From Streptomyces syringium (GTDB taxonomy: Bacteria > Actinomycetota > Actinomycetes > Streptomycetales > Streptomycetaceae), in the NCBI RefSeq assembly GCF_017876625.1, contig NZ_JAGIOH010000001.1:6841501-6905500 (forward strand): a DNA stretch of 64,000 bases. Direction: 5' to 3'. Every line of letters begins with the position of its first letter. Positions within the stretch are counted from its first letter, which is position 1. Position numbers and translations under genes: made by a program. This document shows, piece after piece, positions 8,376-18,600 of this stretch. A model generated the notes under the pieces. That model saw only the letters and a program-made list of their open reading frames with translations, ran no database searches and was not told the DNA's origin.

Positions 8376-9368
8376 TCAGCGTCCCCAGCGAAGCCCGGCC
8401 GTCTGGACCGGCGCGTCCCACAGCCGCAGCATCTCGTCGTCGACCTGACACAGCGTCACCGAGGCCCCGGCCATGTCGAGGGAGGTCACGTAATTGCCGA
8501 CGAGCGTCCGCGCGACCGGCACGCCCCGCTCCCGCAGCACCCGGTGCACCTCCGCGTTGAAGCCGTACAGCTCCAGCAGCGGCGTCGCGCCCATGCCGTT
8601 GACCAGCACCAGCACCGGACCGCTCGGCCGCAGGTCGGACAGCACCGCGTCCACGGCGAAGTCCGCGATCTCGCCCGACGTCATCATCGCCCGACGCTCG
8701 CGCCCCGGCTCACCGTGGATACCGACCCCCAACTCCAGCTCACCGGCCGGGAGATCGAAGGTGGGGCCGCCCTTGGCGGGCGTCGTACAGGAGGCCAGGG
8801 CGACACCGAAGCTGCGGGACGACTCGTTCACCCGGCGGGCGATCGCCTCCACCCGCTCCAACGGCGCGCCCTCCTCGGCCGCCGCCCCCGCGATCTTCTC
8901 CACGAAGACCGTGGCACCGGTGCCACGGCGGCCCGCCGTGTAGAGGCTGTCGGTCACCGCGACATCGTCGTTGACGAGCACGCTGGCGACCTGGATGCCC
9001 TCGTCCTCGGCGAGCTCGGCGGCCATGTTGAAGTTCAGGACGTCGCCCGTGTAGTTCTTCACGATGAACAGCACGCCCTTGCCGCTGTCCACGGCCGCCG
9101 CCGCCCGCACCATCTGATCGGGCACGGGCGAGGTGAACACCTCCCCGGGACACGCCGCGTCGAGCATCCCGTACCCCACGAAGCCCCCGTGCAACGGCTC
9201 GTGCCCCGAACCGCCACCGGACACCAGCGCCACCTTGCCCGCGACGGGCGCGTCACGCCGGACGACGACCCGCCGTTCCACATCGACCGCCAGCTCGGGA
9301 TGGGCCGCGGCCATCCCGCGCAGGGCGTCGGCGACGACGGTCTCCGCCACGTTGATGAGCATTTTCAC
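8376..9368 (-). CDS. dhaK: dihydroxyacetone kinase subunit DhaK
   Basis: About 330 residues, normal for DhaK, which binds dihydroxyacetone covalently through a His. The motif GGGSGHEPLHGG near residue 55 contains that His. LFIVKNYTGDVLNFNMA near residue 105 and ELGVGIHGEPG near residue 215 are further family signatures. Start is taken as GTG at 9368 (VKMLINVAET) because AGGAG at 9375-9379 is correctly spaced; an ATG six bases on is possible. In known systems DhaK needs DhaL plus either a phosphotransferase DhaM or ATP. Neither dhaL nor dhaM is beside it here, so it is either an orphan or works with a subunit encoded elsewhere. Confidence 0.9.
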   Translation of the reverse strand: MKMLINVAETVVADALRGMAAAHPELAVDVERRVVVRRDAPVAGKVALVSGGGSGHEPLHGGFVGYGMLDAACPGEVFTSPVPDQMVRAAAAVDSGKGVLFIVKNYTGDVLNFNMAAELAEDEGIQVASVLVNDDVAVTDSLYTAGRRGTGATVFVEKIAGAAAEEGAPLERVEAIARRVNESSRSFGVALASCTTPAKGGPTFDLPAGELELGVGIHGEPGRERRAMMTSGEIADFAVDAVLSDLRPSGPVLVLVNGMGATPLLELYGFNAEVHRVLRERGVPVARTLVGNYVTSLDMAGASVTLCQVDDEMLRLWDAPVQTAGLRWGR

Positions 9369-9509
9369 GGGAGTCTCCTGCGGTATCAGGCGGTGAGGTC
9401 GCTGACCTGGATCCACCCAGGGTACTGAGGCCCGCCATGACTGCTGTGGTGAGTGCGGCGAACCGGCAGGCGGCAAGAGTGCTCGGGGACGCAACGCGGT
9501 CGGTGGCGG

Positions 9510-11129
9510 TCAGGCCGGATGGAAGCCAGGGGCCCCGGCTCGGGTGACGAGGCTCGCTCCGGTGGTGACGGGAGCGCCGGGGCGGGTGACGTAGGCGAGA
9601 GTGCGGTAGTCGGCGCGTGCGTGGGTGGGAGTGAGGGTGATGACCACGTAACCGCGCCGTTTGGCGTAGTAGGACATGTGGGGGTTGGCGGCGAGGAGCT
9701 CCGCCCAGTCCTCGGGTTTCTCCATGCCGTCGGCCCCGCTGGTGATCGAGCTGCCGAGGATTTCCACGCCCACGGTGGGGGAGCGGGGATCGTCGAAGTC
9801 CTGCTTGATGTCCATGGCGAGGTGGATGTGGGAGTCGCCGGACAACACGATCAGATTGCCGGCAACGGCCGTCCGGGCTCCCTGGAGAACGCGGTCGCGG
9901 GAGGCCGGGTAGCCGTCCCACGCGTCCATCGACAGGCGCGACGGGCCGGTGAGCGTGAGCCGGCGCCGGCTGAAGGCCACCTGCTGCGGGATGACGTTCC
10001 AGGTGGCCGTCGAGGTGCGGAAGCCGTCCAGCAGCCAGCGTTCCTGCGCGGCACCGGTCATGGTGCGTGAGGCGTCCTGCGACTCGGGGCCGGGGTACTG
10101 CCAGCCGTCGCCGTACGCCTGGTCCGAGCGGTACTGCCGGGTGTCCAGGACGTCGAACTGCGCCAACCGGCCGAAGAGAAGGCGACGGTACAGCCGCATG
10201 TCCGCCCCCGAGGGGGACTGGGCCGGGCGCAGGGGCATGTTCTCCCAGTAGGCGCGGTAGGCGGCGGCCCTGCGTGCCAGGAAGCCTTCCGGGGCCTCCC
10301 CTGCTTGGGGGACGCCCGCCGCGTAGTTGTTCTCCACCTCGTGGTCGTCCCAGGTGACCACCCACGGGTGGGCGGCGTGGGCTGCCCGGAGGTCGGGGTC
10401 GGTCCTGGCGAGGGCGTAGCGCAGCCGGTAGTCCTCCAGGGTCTTCAGCTCGTGGCCGAACACCTCCGGCAGTCGGCTTCCGGCGGGCAGCCGGCGTTCA
10501 CCGGCCTGCGCGTCGATGGCGTTTTCGTAGATGTAGTCGCCGACGAAGAACACGGCGTCGAGCTCCTCGCGGGCGAGGTGCGCGTGCGCCGTGTAGTAGC
10601 CCCCGTCGTACTGCTGACACGATGCCAGCCCGAGCCGCAGCTCCCGCACCGAGGCGTCCGCGGCAGGCGCGGTGCGGGTGCGCCCGACCGGGCTGGACCA
10701 CGCTCCCGTGCGGAAGCGGTACCAGTAGCTCCGGCCGGGCTGCAGGCCGCTGACGTCCACGTGGACGCTGTAGCCGAAATCGGCGGAGGCGGTGGTCAGG
10801 CCGCTGCGCTCGATGTTCCGGAACTGCTCGTCCCCGGCGATGTCCCACTGCACCTCCACGACCCCCGCAGGGGGAAGGCCGCTGCCCACTTCGTACGGGC
10901 GGGGAGCCAGCCTCGTCCACAGCACGACGGAAGAGGGCATCGGATCACCCGACGCGACGCCCAGGGTGAAGGGGAACTCGCTGATCCTCCCCACCCTCTG
11001 CCCGTCGGCCCGCACACGTGGCATTCCGGCGAAGGCACCCACCGAGGTCATGGCCGCGAGGGTGAGAAAGCGACGCCGGGCATGAAGCCCGACCCCATCG
11101 GAACGTCTCCGGCCCGAGCTGCTCGTCAT
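9510..11129 (-). CDS. phoD: PhoD-type alkaline phosphatase, Tat-exported
   Basis: About 539 residues. The N-terminus has a twin-arginine signal (ARRRFLTLAA) followed by a hydrophobic run, so the enzyme is exported folded. It has the PhoD plan: an N-terminal Fn3-like domain (FTLGVASGDPMPSSVVLWTR), then a metallophosphatase domain with LASCQQYDGGYYTAH, VFFVGDYIYEN, WDDHEVENNY and LSGDSHIHLAMD supplying metal ligands. PhoD enzymes release phosphate from phosphodiesters and monoesters outside the cell and are normally under PhoR-PhoP control. I did not identify a clear PHO box upstream. ATG at 11129 is preceded by GGGAG eight bases upstream. Confidence 0.9.
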   Translation of the reverse strand: MTSSSGRRRSDGVGLHARRRFLTLAAMTSVGAFAGMPRVRADGQRVGRISEFPFTLGVASGDPMPSSVVLWTRLAPRPYEVGSGLPPAGVVEVQWDIAGDEQFRNIERSGLTTASADFGYSVHVDVSGLQPGRSYWYRFRTGAWSSPVGRTRTAPAADASVRELRLGLASCQQYDGGYYTAHAHLAREELDAVFFVGDYIYENAIDAQAGERRLPAGSRLPEVFGHELKTLEDYRLRYALARTDPDLRAAHAAHPWVVTWDDHEVENNYAAGVPQAGEAPEGFLARRAAAYRAYWENMPLRPAQSPSGADMRLYRRLLFGRLAQFDVLDTRQYRSDQAYGDGWQYPGPESQDASRTMTGAAQERWLLDGFRTSTATWNVIPQQVAFSRRRLTLTGPSRLSMDAWDGYPASRDRVLQGARTAVAGNLIVLSGDSHIHLAMDIKQDFDDPRSPTVGVEILGSSITSGADGMEKPEDWAELLAANPHMSYYAKRRGYVVITLTPTHARADYRTLAYVTRPGAPVTTGASLVTRAGAPGFHPA

Positions 11130-11390
11130 TGCTCCTGCTCCCTGTCGGCCGTCCGGGACTGACCGCAACGTACCCATCGTCACACCCGTCCCTGCCGCTT
11201 CCCGGGAACGCATCGACGCGCGCCCCCGGCGGGCAGCCTGCCCCTGCGCATACGGGCGCGTCGGCCCGTGGCCCCCCAACGGCGTGTCGTCCTTGCCGTC
11301 GCAGGTGTGATGTCGGTGATCGTGCGGTCGGAGACCGGGACCTGCCATGCTGAGCAGGCTCGATTCGCTCCTCACACCCCGGAGGTTGTG

Positions 11391-12458
11391 ATGCGTGCAG
11401 GTGTCGTGGTCGCCGCGCAGCCCGGTGTGGAGGACCTCGCCGTGCGGGCCGAGGAGTTGGGCCTGCACAGCTTCTGGGTCAATGACACCCCCATGGTCCA
11501 CGGCGACCCCTTCGTCGCCTTGAGCCTGTGTGCGAAGGCCACCAGCCGCATCAGGCTCGGCATCGCCGTGACCTCACCGGCGCTGCGCTCGGCCCCGGCC
11601 GCCGCGAGCGGGCTGGCCGGCCTCAACGCCCTGGCACCGGGCCGGATCATCTGCGGAGTCGGCACCGGAAACACCGCCCGGCGCACCCTGGGCATGCGGC
11701 CGGCCACGGCGGCCGGGCTGGAGAACTTCACCGCCGCACTGCAGGACCTGTGCGCCGGACGTCAGACCGAGTACCGCGAAGGTGACCGGGTCCGCGACAT
11801 CCGGTTCCTGCACGCCGGGGCTCACGTGAACACCACCGACCCGATCGAGTTCGTCGTGGCCGCGCTGGGCGGACCGAAGGCCGCCGCCGTCGCCGGCCGC
11901 CGCGGCACGGGCCTCATCTCCTTCGGCCTGCTGGACCCCACCGCCTGGCACGCGCTGCACGACACCCGCCGCCACGCCGCCCAGGACACGCCCCAAGGCC
12001 CCGGCTTCCGCACGGACTCCTACCTGGTCACCTCGCTCCACCTCCTCGACGAGGACGAGGACCCCCACGGCGACGCGGCCCGGGACGCGACGGGACACCT
12101 CGTCCTGTCGCTGCTGGCCTTCGCCGCCGACACAGCCGCCGACACGCCCGACTTCGCCGGGCAACTCGGCCCGGAGGAACGCGAGGCGGTGCGGCGGCTC
12201 CTCGACCGGCGCGGCACCACCGCCACCGCGCCGGACCGGCACACCAAGCTCTACCCCAACTACCTCGGACGCATCGCACCGCAGGACCGGGATCTGGTTC
12301 TGCCCTCGCTGATGAACACCCTGGCCCTGGTCGGCACCCGCGACGACCTCCTCGCCCGCATCACCACCCTGGAACAGGCCGGCGTCGACGAACTCCTCAT
12401 CCAGCCGGTGATCGACCCGCCCACCGAGATGGCCCTGCTCGCGGAACTCCTCACTTGA
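11391..12458 (+). CDS. LLM-class F420-dependent oxidoreductase
   Basis: Luciferase-like monooxygenase fold, 355 residues. The N-terminus (MRAGVVVAAQ, then AVRAEELGLHSFWVND) and the segments RIRLGIAVTSPALRSAP and RIICGVGTGNTARRTLG are typical of actinobacterial members that use F420 or FMN. ATG at 11391 follows GGAGG at ideal spacing. It is divergent from phoD with 261 bp between them and ends 143 bp before the type I PKS gene on the same strand. It could be a tailoring reductase of cluster 1, but the AT-rich PKS promoter region between them argues for an independent transcript. Reaction unknown. Confidence 0.78.
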   Translation: MRAGVVVAAQPGVEDLAVRAEELGLHSFWVNDTPMVHGDPFVALSLCAKATSRIRLGIAVTSPALRSAPAAASGLAGLNALAPGRIICGVGTGNTARRTLGMRPATAAGLENFTAALQDLCAGRQTEYREGDRVRDIRFLHAGAHVNTTDPIEFVVAALGGPKAAAVAGRRGTGLISFGLLDPTAWHALHDTRRHAAQDTPQGPGFRTDSYLVTSLHLLDEDEDPHGDAARDATGHLVLSLLAFAADTAADTPDFAGQLGPEEREAVRRLLDRRGTTATAPDRHTKLYPNYLGRIAPQDRDLVLPSLMNTLALVGTRDDLLARITTLEQAGVDELLIQPVIDPPTEMALLAELLT

Positions 12459-12601
12459 GGCGCGCTTAAAGCCATCAAAGAATATGACGGTCGGAAAGTA
12501 AGAGGAATTATTCCCGGGGTTATCCGGGTGGCGCGGTGGAGAGATTCACCTCACCCATATGGCGGGTAAGCGCGATGAGGCCGACTCACCGGGAGACGCC
12601 C
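12459..12601 (+). promoter_or_regulatory. upstream region of the iterative PKS gene
   Basis: An AT-rich island (about 12466-12514) that contrasts with its surroundings and should contain the cluster 1 PKS promoter. It holds two small symmetrical elements: GGAAT-T-ATTCC at 12504-12514 and CCCGG-6-CCGGG at 12513-12528. The sequence ATCAAAG at about 12475 recurs, on the minus strand, in the divergent promoter region at 29136-29142. No regulator gene lies nearby, so the controlling protein is unknown. Confidence 0.4.
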
Positions 12602-15600
12602 GTGCCCTCTGGCGACGTACACCATCACGAGGACCACAAAGAAGAAGCCATCGCCATTGTGGGGGCCGCCTGTCGGCTGCCCGGTGGGATCGACACGCTG
12701 GATGGCCTGTGGGCGGTGCTCCGGGCGGGCCGGGACGTGATCGGGGACGTGCCCCCCGAGAGGTTCGACATCGCGGACTTCGTCGACCCCGGACGGCGCA
12801 GGGCCGGTAAAAGCTACACGGCGGCCGGAGGATTCCTCGAGGACGTCAGCGGATTCGACGCCGATTTCTTCGGCATCTCGCCTCGCGAGGCGACACGCGT
12901 CGACCCCCAGCAACGGCTGCTGCTGGAAATGGCGGTGGAGGCCCTGGACGACGCCGGTATGTGCCGCGATACGTGGGCGGGGGCCGACGTCGGGGTTTTC
13001 GTCGGGGTCTCCAGCAGTGATTACGCCGACCTCCAGTCGGCCCGCCCGGCCACGATGAGCGCCCACACGATGACGGGCGGGGCCGCGTCGATCCTCGCCA
13101 ACCGCCTTTCCCATGCCTTCGACTGGCACGGGGAGAGCGTGGCCGTCGACACGGCCTGCTCCTCGTCACTGTTCGCGGTGCACCGCGCGTGCGACTACCT
13201 GCGGGCGGGCCGGGGCCCCGTCGCTCTGGCCGGCGGGGTGAACGTGCTGCTCAACCCCTTCGGGTACGTCGGCTTTTCGGCGGCGTCGATGTTGTCGCCC
13301 ACGGGCCGTTGTCAGACGTTCTCGGCCGCCGCCGACGGATTCGTGCGGTCCGAGGGGGGCGGCGTGATCCTGCTCAAGCGGCTCGGGGACGCCCTGGCCG
13401 ACGGCGACAGGATCCACGGCACGATCGTCACCACCGGGGCCAACTGTGACGGCCGCACGCATGGCCTGGCCCTGCCCAATCCGCGGGCGCAGGAGGCCTT
13501 GTTGCGTTCGGTGTACGACCGGGGCCGGGTCCATCCGGACGACCTGGTGTACTTCGAGGCACACGGCACCGGCACCAGCGTGGGCGACCCCGCGGAGTGC
13601 GAGGCCATCGGGCGGGCGCTCGGTGCCCGCCGGACCGACGGTGACCTGCCGATCGGATCGGTGAAGTCGAACGTCGGCCATCTGGAGCCCGCTTCCGGAA
13701 TGGCCGGGCTGTTCAAAGCGCTGCTCGTGCTGCGGCACGGCGTGGTGCCGCGCACCCTGCACGCCGAACCGCTGAACCCCGGCATCGACTTCGCCCGCTG
13801 GAAGCTGCGGCCGGCCGTGAAGGAACTGCCGTTGCCGTCGCGCCCGCGTCCCGTGGTGGGGGTGAACAGCTTCGGGTTCGGCGGCGCCAATGCCCACGCC
13901 GTCCTCGCTCCCCCTCCGTCTCCGCGTCCCGCGAAGGACGGCCACGACCACGGAACCCTGCCCGTCATGGTCTCCGCCCACACCCCCGTGGCCCTCGCCG
14001 AGGCCGCCCGGCGCATGGCGGGGCGCCTGCGCGCGGCATCCGACCCGGAGTTCTACGACCTGGCCCACACGGCATGCCGCCGTCGCACCCCGCACCGCTA
14101 CCGAGCCGTCGTGCTCGCCACGGACCGGGAGGAGGCGGCTGCTGCCCTCGGCGCCGTGTCCGGCGGGCGTCGCGAGGGCGCCTCGGCCTCGGCCTCGGTC
14201 ACGTCCGCGAACACGGGCAGGACGGCGCTGGTCTTCTCCGGCAACGGCTCCCAGTGGGCCGGCATGGGCACCGGTCTGCTGACCGATGAGCCCGCCTTCC
14301 ACGATGCCGTACAGCGGGTCGACGCCGCACTGGGCCCCGAGCTCGGGTGGTCCGTGCACGAAGCGCTCGCCGCCGGGGCGCCCGGATACGACCTGCGGCG
14401 GACGGAAGTGGCCCAGCCCCTGCTGTTCGCCGTCCAGATGGGCCTCGTCGCGGTGCTGCGGGAGCGGGGAGTGCGGTTCTCCGGCGTCGCGGGGCACAGC
14501 GTCGGGGAGATCGCGGCAGCCTGCACCGCCGGAGCGCTGGACCTGGCGACGGCCGCACGCGTCGTCGCCGCCCGAAGCCGGGCCCAAGCGCCCACCGCCG
14601 GACACGGGCGCATGGCGGCGGTGGGCCTGCCGGAGGACGAGGCGCGGGTCGAGGCCGAGCGGTACGGCGGCCGCCTGACGGTGGCCGGTGTCAACAGCGA
14701 CCGGGACGTCACCCTGGCCGGGGACCCGGCGAGCCTGGCGGATCTGGGCGAGCACCTCGCCCGCCGGGATGTCTTCTTCCGCATGCTCGAGCTCGATTAC
14801 GCGTTCCACAGCCCGGCGATGGATCCGATCGAGGGACCGCTGCGTGCGCTCCTGGGCGATCTGAGGACGTCCGGGGGAAGCACCCCGTTCTACTCGAGTG
14901 TCAGCGGCGGGCCACTGCCGGGGGAGCGGCTCGACGCCGGGTACTGGTGGCGGAACGTTCGCGAACCCGTCCGGTTCGCCGACGCCGTCCGCGCGATGCG
15001 CGAGGCCGGCCACGACGTGTTCGTCGAGGTCGGCCCCCACCCCGTGCTGGCCCCCTACCTCCGGCGCCTGGGGCACGCGGACGGCGGACCGGCGGTCATC
15101 CGCACCTGCCGGCGCGACGGCGACGGCCCGTTGGAGGTCCGCCGGGCCGTCGCCCAGCTCATCGCCGCCGACGGGCAGCTGGACTGGGACGTGTACTTCC
15201 CCGTGCCGGGGCGCGTGGCCGATCTGCCCGCGTACCCCTGGCAGCGGGAGCGCCACTGGAACGGGGCACCCGGGTGGTGGTCCCGCGGCGCGGGCGAGGA
15301 CGGGGCCGGGCGCGGACACCCGCTGCTCGGGACACGGCTCGCCGCACTGGAACCCTTGTGGTCGGGACCGGTGGCCACGGCCCGCATGCCGTGGCTGGGC
15401 GACCACAAGGTCGGCGACACGGTGGTGCTGCCGGCCGCCGCCTACCTGGAAGCCGCGTTCGCCGCCGCGGCCGAGACCTTCGAGGGCCCCGTGGAGGTGC
15501 GGAACCTGCAGATCACCCGGCCCTTGAGCCTGCCGTGGGACGACGACTCGGCCGAGCCCCGGCTCCAGGTGTCGCTGTCCGACGAGGACCAGCTCCTGCG

Positions 15601-18600
15601 TATCGCGGCCCGCCACGAGACCGACACCGACTGGCTGCTGCACGCGCGCGGCCGCGTCCGTCGCCTGCTGGGAACGGCACCCGCCCCGGATCGCACCGCG
15701 TCCTCGCCCGGACCGAGCACCACGACACGGGTGGAGAAGACGGAGCACTACGCGCGCGCCGCACGGGCAGGGCTGCCGTACGGCCCCGCGTTCCAGGTGA
15801 TCGGCCGGCTCACCGTCGGGACCGACGAGGTCGTCGCCGCCTATGAAACAGGGCTGCCGCTCGGCGAGTTCCGCGCCCACCCGGCCATTCTCGACGGAGC
15901 TCTCCAGGCCGGCATGCCCCTGATGGCCGGGACCGCCGACCCGGACACCCCGTTCCTCCCCACCGTGATCGAGACGGCGCGCCTGTGGCAGTCGCCCCCC
16001 GCCCGCGGGTGGATCCATGTCACGGCCCGGGAGAGGGGGCCCGTCGATGCTTGCTGGGACGTCAGCCTGCTGGACGACGACGGGCACGTGACCGTGGAGC
16101 TCCAGGGGTGCAGGCTGCGCCGGTTCACGGCCGGAGGGAGCCAGCCGGTCGTCCGGTGGGAGACCGTACTGCGGGCGGCGGCACACCCGAGCCTCCCCCA
16201 CCCTGCCCCTGACGCACCCCTGCCGGCACCCCCTGCACTGGCCGATGCCGCTGCCCGGTGGCGCGCGGCGACCGGCAGCACGCGGCGCGACGAGCGGGAC
16301 CGCGACGTGGTGCGGAGCCTGCACGAGTGGGCCGCGCACAGCACCGTCGCAGCCATCCGGCAGATGCTCGGACAAGCGGGCAGGGAAGGGGCGGTGGGCT
16401 TCTCCTCCGAGGACCTGATCGCCGCGGGAATGGCGGAGAAGCACGACCGGCTCATGCGGGTGCTGCTGCCCCTCGCCGCCACGCACGGGCTCCTGCGGCC
16501 CGTCGATGACGCCGGACCCGGGACGACACCGTACTGGCGCTTCCGTACCGATCCCGCACCACGGGACCTGTTCGAGAAGGCATTGGCCCGCTTCCCCGAA
16601 CACAGCCTGGCGTTCACCGTGTTCGGGCGGTGCGGACTGCACCTGGCCGATGTCCTGAGGGGCCGGACCGACCCCCGCGAGCTTCTCTTCGCCGAGACCG
16701 ACCGGCATCTGATCGAGCAGCTCTACAGCCGCGCTCCCTCCGTGCAGACACAGCTGGACATCGTGCGGCAGATCGTGTGCACGATCACCGGCACCTGGCC
16801 GAGGGGCCGGCCGTTGCGGATTCTGGAGGTCGGAGCCGGTACGGGAGGCATGACCGACCGGTTGCTCGATGTCCTTCCGCCCGAGAGCACCGAGTACGTC
16901 TACAGCGACGTGTCCGCCGTGTTCTTCCCCCGAGCCCGGCGCCGCTTCGCGGACCGCGATTTCCTCGTCTACCGCGTCGTCGACATCGACCGCCCCCTGG
17001 AGGAACAGGGCCTCGCCCCGGGCTCCTTCGACCTGGTCCTCGCGCACAACGCCCTGCACGTGGCCAAGGACGTACGGCGGGCCGTCTCCCGGCTGGTGGG
17101 TCTCCTCGCCGAGGGCGGTCAGTTGGTGGCCGTCGAAGAGCACGACCTCCGCTCCACGGCCGTGTGCTTCGGGCTGCTCGACGAATACTGGTCGTTCACC
17201 GACCACGAACTGCGCGAGGACTCACCGCTGCTGACCGCGCTCCAGTGGGAGGACCTGCTGCGGACATGCGGTCTCGGGGAGGTGTGCTCCGTCCGGGTGG
17301 GGGAGGAAGAGAACCTGCCCGGTTCGTCGGTCCTTCTCGGCCGACGGGCGACGGCCCCGCACGCACACCCGCCCGAGCCGCAGGACCGCGCGACCGGTGA
17401 GCGGTGGATCGTCACGGCCGAGCGTCCCGACGGTGCCCTGGCACAGGCGCTGACGGGCCTGCTGGTCCGGAGCGGCGCAGACGACGTCCACCGCACCGGC
17501 CTGCCGGACGACGCCGAGCAGTGGACGCGGGCCGGACAGTCCGGAACGGGACCGCTCCACGCCCTCATCGTCCTCGACGGTGAACAGCCTCCCCTCGTCG
17601 ACGCCGACGCGGTCACCGGGCTCGCGGTGCGCCGCACGTCGGCGCTGGCCGCCTTCGCCCGCGCCTACACACGCAGCGGGAAACCCCCGGCCACCCTCTC
17701 GCTCGTCACCCGCTCCGGCGCCCCGTTCGACGCCCCGGCCACCCCCGGCTTTCCCGGCGACGCCGCGCCCTGGGCCGTCGCCCGCTGCCTGGCCAACGAA
17801 CACCCCGCGCTCACGGTGCGCCGCATCGCCCTCGAAACGGGCCCCGACCCGGACAGCGGCGCCCGGCGGCTCGCCCTCGAACTCCTCGAACCCACCGTCG
17901 ACGACGAGGTCCTGCTCACCGACGGCGGCCGGTTCGTGGCCCGCAGCAGGAGCCTCGGCGCCGCACGCACCACGACGTCGGCCGGGTCCGCGCCCTACCG
18001 GCTGGAAGTCCGCGATCCGGGGCCGTCCCACCGGCTGGCCTGGGTGACGGCAGAGCCTCTTGAGCCGGGCGCCGACGACGTGCTCATCGAGGTACGGGCC
18101 GTCGGGCTGAACTACCGGGACGTCCTGGAAGCCAACGGGATGCTGCGGCCGGCGGCCGGCGGGCAGGGGATGGGGCTGGAGTGCGCGGGCGTCGTCACGG
18201 CCGTCGGGGCACGGGTGACGGATCTCGCCCCCGGCGACCGCGTATGTGCCATGACCTTCCGGACCATGGCATCCCACGTCGTGGCGCCCAGGCAGGTGGT
18301 GGGCCGGATTCCCGACGACATGGACTTCGCCGCCGGCGCCACGCTGCCGACGGTCCTGCTGACCGTCCACTACGGGCTGGGCCATGTCGCCCGGCTCGGG
18401 CGTGGCGAGACGCTCCTCGTCCACGCCGCCGCCGGCGGCGTCGGCATGGCCGCGCTCCACTTCGCCCGCTCCCGCGGCGCCACGGTCATCGCGACGGCGG
18501 GCACCGCCGCCAAGCGGGACCTGCTGCGTCTCCTGGGCGCCGAACACATCCTGAACTCCCGGAGCCTGGACTTCGCGGAGCACGTGCGGGACCGCACGGA

